DNA of 64,000 nt. It comes from an uncultured Pseudomonadales bacterium (GTDB lineage: Bacteria > Pseudomonadota > Gammaproteobacteria > Pseudomonadales > Azotimanducaceae). Below the pieces are notes generated by a model that made no database searches, was not told the origin of the DNA, and saw nothing but the letters and a program-made list of their open reading frames with translations. The stretch lies in NCBI GenBank assembly GCA_958296025.1, contig OY282430.1, positions 2,294,001 to 2,358,000 on the forward strand. Direction: 5' to 3'. The position numbers and the translations under genes are program-made. Below are positions 56,901 to 64,000 of the stretch, piece after piece. How positions within the stretch are numbered: the stretch's first letter is position 1; every line of letters begins with the position of its first letter.

Positions 56901-59900
56901 TCGGCGGTGTCGAGCGCGGCGGTGACCTTGACGGTGGCGGCGGCGGCGGGAACGGGCGCGGTCGCGGCGGACTTCAGTCTGAGCACGGCGAAGACGCTGA
57001 CCATCGCGGCGGGCGCGACCACGAGCACGGGCACCGTGACGGTGACGGCCGCGGACAACGACGTGGACGCGGCGAACAAGTCGGTGACCATCTCGGCCAC
57101 GGTGACGGGCGGCAACGGGGTGGCGGCGCCGTCCGACGTGACGCTGACGCTGACGGACGACGACACCGCGGGCGTGACCTTCAACCCCACCACCCTGACC
57201 GTGACCGAGCAAGGCGCCAGCCAGTCGTTCACCGTGGTGCTGGACTCCGAGCCCACCGGGGGGACAAACGGGACAACGTGGGTCGGTCTCACTCCCTCCG
57301 ACACCGACGAGCTCGATCTGAACAGCGCCTTGACTTACCCGTACAACCTCTCGTTCACCACGTCGAACTGGGACACGGCGCAGACGGTGGCCGTCACGGC
57401 CCTCGGGGACAGCGACCGCACGAACGACACCAAGCAGATCAGGTACACGGTGGCCGGCTATACGGGCGGGGAGGTGACGAACCAGCTCGCGGTCACCGTC
57501 ACGGTCATCGACGACGACAAGCCGACCGTGTCGCTGTCGCTGTCGTCGTCGTCCATCTCGGAGAACGGCGGGGTGGCCACGGTGACGGCGACGCTGGACG
57601 AGGCTGCGACCGTTGCCACCACGGTCACGGTGGCGGCGGCTGCGGGCGCGGACACGGACGCTTCGGACTTCACCCTGAGTTCGGCGAACACGCTGACGAT
57701 CGCCGCGGGGAACACGACGAGCACCGGCACGGTGACGATCACCGGCGTGAACAACGCCCTCAACGAACCGGACAAGAGCGTCACCGTGTCCGGCACGGTT
57801 TCGCACGACGGCGTGGCACCGCCCACCGCCAAGACGCTGACGATCACCGACGACGATCCCGCGCCGATGCTCTCGATCAACTCGCCGAGCGTGACCGAGG
57901 GCAATAGTGGCTCTAAGAACCTGACCTTCACGGCAACCCTGAGCGCCGCCTCCGGACGCCAGGTGACGGTGGACTACGCCGACGCCGGGATCGGCACGGC
58001 CACTTCCGGGACGGACTACACGGCCATCACCGCCGGCACGCTGACCTTCGCGGCGGGGACGACCAGCCAGACTTTCAACGTGTCCGTGACGGGCGACGTC
58101 CTGGACGAGGCGGACGAGACGGTGAAAGTGCGGATGAAGGATCCGGTGAACGCGGCGGTCTCGACCACGGCGGGCACCGGCACCGGGACGATCACCGACG
58201 ACGACGCCACGCCGACGCTGTTGATCAGCTCGCCGAGCGTGTCGGAGGGCGACAGTGGCTCGACGGCGCTGACCTATACGGTGACCCTGAGCGCCGCCTC
58301 CGGACGCGAGGTGACGGTGCAGTATGCGGACTCGGGCCTGGGGACAGCCACTTCCGGGACGGACTACACGGCCATCACCGCCGGCACGCTGACCTTCGCG
58401 GCGGGGACGACCAGCCGGACCTTCAGCGTGTCGGTGACGGGCGACACGGTGGCCGAGTCGGACGAGACGGTGGAGGTGACGTGGAGCAACGCGGCGAACG
58501 CGATGATCTCGACGCGCGCCGGGCTCGTCACCAATGCGCTAAGGGTTGACGGGACGATCACGGACGACGACGGCGCGCCGGACACGATCACGCTGACGGT
58601 GGACGACGACGACGTGGGCGAGGGCGAGGGAGCCACCACCATCACGGTGACGGCCACGGTGGACGGCACGACCCGGTTCGCCGAAGCCAAGACGGTGACG
58701 GTGAGCGTGGCGGGGACCGGCACAGCGGGGGCGGTGGACTTCACCGCCGTGTCGTCCTTCAACATCTCCATCGCCGCCGGGGCGGCGAGCGGCACCGGAA
58801 GCTTCACGCTGACGCCGACGGACGACTCGGACGACGAGACCGACGAGACCATCACGGTCAGCGGCACATCGACCGGCCTGACGGTGAACCCGGACACGAT
58901 CAGCCTCACGGACGACGACGGCACGCCGACCTCGATCACGCTGACGGTGAACGACGACAGCGTGGGCGAGGGCGACGGGGCGACCACGATCACGGTGACC
59001 GCCACTTTGGACGGCTCGACGACGCTCGGCTCAGCCACGACGGTGCGGGTACACGTGGCGGGGAGCGGCACAGCGACGGCGGTGGATTTCGACACGGTGT
59101 CGGCGTTCGACATCACGATCGCCGCGGGCGACGCGAGCGGCACCGCAAACTTCACGCTGACGCCGACCGACGATGTGGAGGACGAGACGGACGAGAGGAT
59201 CAAGGTGAGAGGGACATCGTCCGGTCTGACGGTGAACTCGGCCACGATCAGCCTGACGGACGACGACGCGGCCCCGACCTCGATCACCTTGACGGTGGAC
59301 GACAGCAGCGTGGGCGAGGGCGACGGGGCGACCTCGATCACGGTGACCGCCACGGTGGACGGGACCACCCGCTTCGCCGAGGCGAAGACGGTGCGGGTGA
59401 GCGTGGCGGGGACCGGCGCGGCGGGGGCGGTGGACTTCGCGGCGGTGGAGGCGTTCGACATCGAGATCGCGGCGGGGGCGGCGAGCGACACCGCCGGCTT
59501 CACGCTGACGCCGACGGACGACGCGGTGGACGAGACGGACGAGACGATCACGGTCAGCGGCACGTCAGGCAGTCTGACGGTGAACTCGGCCACGATCAGC
59601 CTGACGGACGACGACGGGGCGCCGACCTCGATCACCTTGACGGTGGACGACAGCAGCGTCGGCGAGGGGGACGGGGCGGCCACGATCACGGTGACGGCCA
59701 CGGTGGACGGCACGATGCGGTTCGCCGAGGACACGACGGTGACGGTGAGCGTGGCCGGCAGCGGCGCGGCGACGGCGGTGGACTTCGCGGCGGTGTCGTC
59801 CTTCAACATCACGATCCCCGCCGGGGCGGCGAGCAGGACCGGGAGCTTCACGCTGACGCCGACGGACGACGCGGTGGACGAGACCGACGAGACGGTGACG

Positions 59901-62900
59901 GTGGGCGGCATGTCGGGCAGCCTGACGGTGAACTCGGCCACGATCACCCTGACGGACAACGACGCGGCGCCGACCGCGATCACCTTGACGGTGAGCGACG
60001 ACAGCGTGAGCGAGGGCGACGGGGCCACCGCGATCACGGTGACCGCGACGGTGGACGGCACGACCCGGTTCGCCGCGGACACGACGGTGAGCGTGCTCGT
60101 GAGGACGGACAGCGGGACGATGAACGCGGTGGACTTTGCGTCGGTGCCGGGGTTCGACATTACGATCGCCGCGGGGGCGGCGAGCGGTACCGAAACCTTC
60201 ACGCTGACGCCGACGAACGATGCGGTGGACGAGAACGACGAGACGATCACGGTGTACGGCGCCTCAGGCAGCCTGACGGTGAGCTCGGCCACGATCACGT
60301 TGACGGACGACGACGCGACGCCGACCGCGATCACGCTGACGGTGAGCGACAGCAGCGTGGCGGAGGACGACGGGGCGACCACGATCACGGTGACCGCCAC
60401 GGTGGACGGCGCGACGCGGTTCGCCACGGCGACGACGGTGACGGTGAGCGTGGCGGGGACCGGCACGGCGTCGGCGGTGGACTTCGCGGCGGTGTCGGAC
60501 TTCGACGTCGAGATCGATGCGGCCGACGCGAGCGCTACCGAAACCTTCACGCTGACGCCGACGAACGACGTGCTGGACGAGACGAACGAGACGATCACGG
60601 TGAGCGGCACGTCGGGCAGCCTGACGGTGAACTCGGCGACGATCACGCTGACGGATGACGACGCGACGCCCTCGATCACGCTGACGGTGAACGACGACAG
60701 CGTGGCCGAGGACGACGGGGCGACCACGATCACGGTGACGGCCACGGTGGACGGGACGACCCGGTTCGTTGATGCCACGACCGTGACCGTGAGCGTGGCG
60801 GGCAGCGGGACGGCGACGGCGGTGGACTTCGCGGCGGTGTCGGACTTCAACATCGAGATCGCGGCGGAGGCACAGAGCAAGACCGGGACCTTCACGCTGA
60901 CGCCGACGAACGACGTGGTGGACGAGACGAACGAGACGATCACGGTGAGCGGCTCGTCGGGCAGCCTGACGGTGAACGCGGCCACGATCACGTTGACGGA
61001 CGACGACGCGACGCCCTCGATCACGCTGACGGTGGACGACAACAGCGTGGCCGAGGACGACGGGGCGACCACGATCACGGTGACCGCCACGGTGGACGGG
61101 ACGACCCGGTTCGCCGGGGCGACGACGGTGACGGTGAGCGTGGCGGGCAGCGGGACGGCGACGGCGGTGGACTTCGCGGCGGTGTCGGACTTCAACATCG
61201 AGATCGCGGCGGAGGCACAGAGCAAGACCGGGACCTTCACGCTGACGCCGACGAACGACGCGGTGGACGAGACCGACGAGACCGTCACGGTGAGCGGCGA
61301 GTCGGGCAGCCTGACGGTGAACTCGGCCACGATCGCGCTGACGGACGACGACGCGGCGCCGACCGCGATCACGCTGACGGTGAGCGACAGCAGCGTGGCC
61401 GAGGACGACGGGGCGACCACGATCACGGTGACGGCCACGGTGGACGGGACGACCCGGTTCGCCGCGGCCACGACGGTGAGCGTGAGCGTTTCGGGCAGCG
61501 GCACGGCGACGGCGGTGGACTTCGCGGCGGTGTCGTCGTTCAACATCACGATCTCCGCGGAGGCGGCGAGCGCGAACAACACCTTCACGCTGACGCCGAC
61601 GGACGACGCGGTGGACGAGACCGACGAGACGGTGACGGTGAGCGGCGAGTCGGGCAGCCTGACGGTGAACTCGGCCACGATCGCGCTGACGGACGACGAC
61701 GCGGCGCCGACGGCGATCACGCTGACGGTGAACGACAACAGCGTGGCCGAGGACGACGGGGCCACCACGATCACGGTGACGGCCACGGTGGACGGGACGA
61801 CCCGGTTCGCCGCGGCGACGACGGTGACGGTGAGCGTTGCGGGGACCGGCACGGCGACGGCGGTGGACTTCGCGGCGGTGTCGGACTTCAACATCCAGAT
61901 CGCGGCGGAGGCGCAGAGCAAGACCGGGACCTTCACGCTGACGCCGACGAACGACGCGGAGGACGAGGCCGACGAGACGGTGACGGTGAGCGGCGAGTCG
62001 GGCAGCCTGACGGTGAACTCGGCCACGATCACGCTGGCGGACGACGACCCGATGCCATCGCTGTCGATCGACTCGCCGATCGTGGCGGAGGGGAACGCCG
62101 GCGCCAAGGACATGACGTTCACGGTGACGCTGTCGGCGGCCAGCGGCCGGCAAGTGACGGTGAACTACGCGGTGGACAGCACAGACCCGGGGACGGCGAC
62201 GAGCGGGACGGACTACGCGCCAGTCTCGTCGGGGACGCTGACGTTCGCGGTAGGCGCCACGTCGAGGACCGTCACGGTGTCGGTGACCGGGGACACGGCG
62301 ATGGAGCCGGACGAGACGGTGCGGCTGACGCTGAGCGCCCCGACGAACGCGACGCTCGGCACGGCGACCGGGGTGGGGACGATCGTGAGCGAGGACGGGG
62401 TGTCGCTGATCCGCATAGACGCGGACCCGACGACGGTCAACGTGGCCGAACCGGGGCCGCTGGCGCTGAAGGAGCTGTCCACGGACTCGGCGAACTCGAA
62501 GAGCTACTCGGTGCGGCTGAAGACGCCGCCGACGCAAACCGCGACGGTGACGATCACCAGCGGCGACACCGGGGCGGTGACGGTCAACGACACCGACGGC
62601 GACAACACGAACGGCGTGCAGAACACGCTGACGTTCACGGCGCAGAACTGGAGCGCGGCGCGGACGGTGACGCTGACGGCCGCGGAGGACGACGACGGCG
62701 CGGACGAGAGCGTGGCGGTGACGCACGCGGCCAGCACGGCCTCGAACAGCGAGTACACGGGCATGACGGCGAGCCTGACGGCGACGGTGGACGACGACGA
62801 GACTCCGGCGGTGGTGATCGACGCGGACCCCTCCACGGCCAACGTGGACGAAGCCGGCCCGCTGACGCTGACCGAGGGCCACGCCTCGAACGCGAAGACC

Positions 62901-64000
62901 TACTCGGTGCGGCTGGCCACGGAGCCGACGCAAACCGTGACGGTGACCCTGACGAGCGCCGACACGGGCGCGGTGTCCATCGACGACACCGACGGCGACA
63001 ACACGAACGGCGTGCAGAACGCCCTGACCTTCACCTCCACCACTTGGGAGACGGCGCAGAGCGTCACCGCGCGGGCGGCGGACGACGACGACGCCACGGA
63101 CGAGTCCGTGGCCCTGGGCGCGACCGCGAGCACCGCCACGACGAGCGAGTACACCGGCGTCACGGCCAGCCTCGCCGCCGCGGTGGACGACGACGAGACC
63201 CGCGCCGTGACGCTGGGCGCCGCGACCCTGTCGGTGCCGGAGAACGGCAGCGCCATGTACACCGCGAAGCTGGCCGCGCAGCCGGTGGGCGGGAACGTGA
63301 CGGTGACGATCACGGGCGCCGGCAGCGGCATCACGGCGCGCCCGACGACGCTGACGTTCACGCCGACGAGCTGGAGCACGGCGCAGACCGTGACGGTGAG
63401 CGCGGCGGCGGACCTGAACGGGGTCCACGAGAGCGTCACGCTCAGGCACGCCGCGTCCGGCGCGGACTACAACAGCGTGACGCCGGCGGAGATCGTGGCG
63501 ACGGCGACGGACGACGACGGTCCGAGCCTGCATGTGAGTTCGAACATGCTGACAGTCGAAGAGGGGAGCAGCGCCGCCTACCAGGTGCGCCTGAACACGC
63601 AGCCGAGCGCCGGCGTGACGGTGACGGTGGGCGGCGCGACGACCGGGGTGACGGTGGACACGGACGGCGACGCGACCGGCAACCAGACCACGCTGACGTT
63701 CTCGACGACGGACTGGGGCACTGACCGGGAGGTGAAGGTGAGCGCCGCCGCGGACGACGACGCCACCAACGAGACGCTGACGCTAACGCACGGGGCGAGC
63801 GGCGCGACGGAGTACACGGGGCTGGCCGCCGGGGCGCGGCCAAGCGTGGCGGTGACGGTGGACGACGACGACACGCGGGCCGTCCTGATCGACGCCGATC
63901 CGACGACGACGAACGTGGACGACCCCGGCCCGCTGGCGCTGAACGAGTTGTCCACGGACCCGGCGAACGCGAAGACCTACTCGGTGCGGCTGGCGACGGA
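53910..64000 (+). CDS. Giant Calx-beta-repeat exported protein C (partial)
   Basis: Open from the GTG at 53910 to the right edge without a stop (at least 3363 residues); I read the frame at many points along its length. A signal peptide (KRAVGRGLCAAAFLGIALVAAFAAAPAAAQ) is followed by a variable domain with a CTNC pair (about 30-175), then the same He_PIG, variable-fold and He_PIG module as giant B, nearly identical from 54437 onward. Calx-beta modules include 12 copies of the 116-residue unit, then the EGNAGAKDMTFTVTL module and NW-type repeats as in giant A. So C has a B-like head and an A-like later part. The C-terminal LRR tail, if present, is outside the window. Confidence 0.88.
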   Translation, partial: MKRAVGRGLCAAAFLGIALVAAFAAAPAAAQDSCTNCLQRPVVTSTPASGTTYYPGETIVVQVRPRSAPWVSITSADSPTLGLNVGGSVKSLSGNLQSQRFSYTYYDLGDVQTAYRDSNVLEFRYTVQKGDRDTDGVSVAANALGGGNIGANVGGSQHGGGTWRPNLSKNHSAMSAQSGHKVDTPAPSWSGVTAPDIIFYAGGSVSYRLPQVANAASAHNVSYSVTSARPLPTGYTLNASTATITGSYASALARQSYTLRATDGFSRTADLTFHLQVSADAGIESISITSNPGADKTYGKVAPFGTNDTITVRVDLTHRLTTVLPSNVCLDIQIGSNTRRTCSPSYSTSDSSRWDKLDFSYAVQAGDWDGDGISFPTNSMGAGKIGGLRFHRTGGGTDNRVNRNFASIPDDANHKVRGQQTVPSFGSTASPSHSWVKDNAVSQVLPAATGGDGGVTYSIEESLPAGLSFAAATRTVSGTPTAAQAAANYTLAATDADGDKATLRFSIEIQGITVSIDSPSVTEGDSGSKNLTFTATLSTASAQQVTVDYADAGTGTATSGADYTAITDGTLTFTAGTTSQTFDVSVTGDTTDEVDETILVTLSNASGATISTATGTGTITDNDDPPTVSVAAASVTEGDSGSKNLTFTATLSAASGKQVTVTWAEGTGGTATSGTDYTAITGGTLTFAAGTTSQTFNVSVTGDVVDESNETVVVTLSSPANATISATAGSATGTITDNDATPTSITLTVNDDSVDEGDGDTTITVTATVDGTTRFGTAKTVSVSVAGSGTASAVDFAAVSDFNITIAAGTASKSETFTLSPTDDSVDETDETITVSGTSSGLTINSDTITLSDDDDTPSITLSVSDSSVAEDDGATTITVTATVDGTTRFGVDKTVSVSVAGSGTAAAVDFAAVSNFNISIGAGETSGTETFTLTPTDDTVHEANETITVSGTSGTLTVNSATITLTDDEALPTVALALSPTSIGEAGGASTVTATLSAVSSAAVTLTVAAAAGTGAVAADFSLSTAKTLTIAAGATTSTGTVTVTAADNDVDAANKSVTISATVTGGNGVAAPSDVTLTLTDDDTAGVTFNPTTLTVTEQGASQSFTVVLDSEPTGGTNGTTWVGLTPSDTDELDLNSALTYPYNLSFTTSNWDTAQTVAVTALGDSDRTNDTKQIRYTVAGYTGGEVTNQLAVTVTVIDDDKPTVSLSLSSSSISENGGVATVTATLDEAATVATTVTVAAAAGADTDASDFTLSSANTLTIAAGNTTSTGTVTITGVNNALNEPDKSVTVSGTVSHDGVAPPTAKTLTITDDDPAPMLSINSPSVTEGNSGSKNLTFTATLSAASGRQVTVDYADAGIGTATSGTDYTAITAGTLTFAAGTTSQTFNVSVTGDVLDEADETVKVRMKDPVNAAVSTTAGTGTGTITDDDATPTLLISSPSVSEGDSGSTALTYTVTLSAASGREVTVQYADSGLGTATSGTDYTAITAGTLTFAAGTTSRTFSVSVTGDTVAESDETVEVTWSNAANAMISTRAGLVTNALRVDGTITDDDGAPDTITLTVDDDDVGEGEGATTITVTATVDGTTRFAEAKTVTVSVAGTGTAGAVDFTAVSSFNISIAAGAASGTGSFTLTPTDDSDDETDETITVSGTSTGLTVNPDTISLTDDDGTPTSITLTVNDDSVGEGDGATTITVTATLDGSTTLGSATTVRVHVAGSGTATAVDFDTVSAFDITIAAGDASGTANFTLTPTDDVEDETDERIKVRGTSSGLTVNSATISLTDDDAAPTSITLTVDDSSVGEGDGATSITVTATVDGTTRFAEAKTVRVSVAGTGAAGAVDFAAVEAFDIEIAAGAASDTAGFTLTPTDDAVDETDETITVSGTSGSLTVNSATISLTDDDGAPTSITLTVDDSSVGEGDGAATITVTATVDGTMRFAEDTTVTVSVAGSGAATAVDFAAVSSFNITIPAGAASRTGSFTLTPTDDAVDETDETVTVGGMSGSLTVNSATITLTDNDAAPTAITLTVSDDSVSEGDGATAITVTATVDGTTRFAADTTVSVLVRTDSGTMNAVDFASVPGFDITIAAGAASGTETFTLTPTNDAVDENDETITVYGASGSLTVSSATITLTDDDATPTAITLTVSDSSVAEDDGATTITVTATVDGATRFATATTVTVSVAGTGTASAVDFAAVSDFDVEIDAADASATETFTLTPTNDVLDETNETITVSGTSGSLTVNSATITLTDDDATPSITLTVNDDSVAEDDGATTITVTATVDGTTRFVDATTVTVSVAGSGTATAVDFAAVSDFNIEIAAEAQSKTGTFTLTPTNDVVDETNETITVSGSSGSLTVNAATITLTDDDATPSITLTVDDNSVAEDDGATTITVTATVDGTTRFAGATTVTVSVAGSGTATAVDFAAVSDFNIEIAAEAQSKTGTFTLTPTNDAVDETDETVTVSGESGSLTVNSATIALTDDDAAPTAITLTVSDSSVAEDDGATTITVTATVDGTTRFAAATTVSVSVSGSGTATAVDFAAVSSFNITISAEAASANNTFTLTPTDDAVDETDETVTVSGESGSLTVNSATIALTDDDAAPTAITLTVNDNSVAEDDGATTITVTATVDGTTRFAAATTVTVSVAGTGTATAVDFAAVSDFNIQIAAEAQSKTGTFTLTPTNDAEDEADETVTVSGESGSLTVNSATITLADDDPMPSLSIDSPIVAEGNAGAKDMTFTVTLSAASGRQVTVNYAVDSTDPGTATSGTDYAPVSSGTLTFAVGATSRTVTVSVTGDTAMEPDETVRLTLSAPTNATLGTATGVGTIVSEDGVSLIRIDADPTTVNVAEPGPLALKELSTDSANSKSYSVRLKTPPTQTATVTITSGDTGAVTVNDTDGDNTNGVQNTLTFTAQNWSAARTVTLTAAEDDDGADESVAVTHAASTASNSEYTGMTASLTATVDDDETPAVVIDADPSTANVDEAGPLTLTEGHASNAKTYSVRLATEPTQTVTVTLTSADTGAVSIDDTDGDNTNGVQNALTFTSTTWETAQSVTARAADDDDATDESVALGATASTATTSEYTGVTASLAAAVDDDETRAVTLGAATLSVPENGSAMYTAKLAAQPVGGNVTVTITGAGSGITARPTTLTFTPTSWSTAQTVTVSAAADLNGVHESVTLRHAASGADYNSVTPAEIVATATDDDGPSLHVSSNMLTVEEGSSAAYQVRLNTQPSAGVTVTVGGATTGVTVDTDGDATGNQTTLTFSTTDWGTDREVKVSAAADDDATNETLTLTHGASGATEYTGLAAGARPSVAVTVDDDDTRAVLIDADPTTTNVDDPGPLALNELSTDPANAKTYSVRLAT
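58580..62040 (+). repeat. Tandem 348-bp Calx-beta array of giant C
   Basis: Units 3-12 of the 116-residue module; starts at about 58932, 59280, 59628 and 59976 step by 348 bp, later ones by 345-354 bp. Units 1-2 lie at about 56134-56820. The array has fewer units than A or B. Confidence 0.8.

Overview
The window reads as chromosome of a G+C-rich Gram-negative bacterium, most likely a gammaproteobacterium. Supporting this are two TonB-dependent receptors with the 'EEVVVTA.RRE.SLQDVPL' plug, a gammaproteobacterial-type PssA, a BlaI/M56 operon and Sec signal peptides without Gram-positive sorting signals. The density of toxin-antitoxin, restriction-modification and giant repeat proteins resembles host-associated marine symbionts, but that is inference. 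No tRNA, rRNA, CRISPR array or transposase was seen.

Bases 1-22,000 are a mosaic of accessory genes. The first 3.6 kb holds HicBA (hicA frameshifted), an internally deleted ADP-ribosylglycohydrolase, an orphan Phd-type antitoxin and a two-gene AbiEii-like nucleotidyltransferase unit. Next comes a BlaI / M56 peptidase / acidic lipoprotein operon behind palindromic operators. After that follow TonB receptor 1, a SAM methyltransferase, two SnoaL-like proteins, an AhpD-like protein, a PIN toxin with an unusual fused Phd-UPF0175 antitoxin, a GPH-family MFS carrier, a nitroreductase remnant, a ZIP metal transporter, a type II restriction-modification pair whose nuclease is frameshifted, and TonB receptor 2.

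Bases 22,253-64,000 are dominated by three giant, same-strand paralogues of exported Calx-beta-repeat proteins: A (4866 aa), B (about 3755 aa) and C (at least 3363 aa, running off the right edge). Their cores are tandem arrays of a 116-residue, almost exactly 348-bp Calx-beta unit, with 17, 15 and at least 12 units. A and B end in a leucine-rich-repeat and Ig-like tail. B and C also share a leader of about 415 bp and a two-domain N-terminal module whose outermost domain has diverged. Between A and B lies a polyprenol-linked mannosylation set: a GT22 mannosyltransferase, a GT2-GtrA polyprenyl-phosphate mannose synthase, and a 37-codon stub of a mannose-1-phosphate guanylyltransferase. Between B and C lie a transporter relic and pssA.

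Flank stubs give a history. C's leader carries the first 33 codons of the GT2 gene that sits beside B. A's 3' flank carries the last 22 codons of the transporter relic that sits beside B. The simplest reading is that B is the parental locus and that A and C acquired B-derived ends by duplication or recombination. Together the region looks like a diversifying family of giant, probably calcium-binding and possibly mannosylated surface or secreted adhesins. That functional statement is inference.
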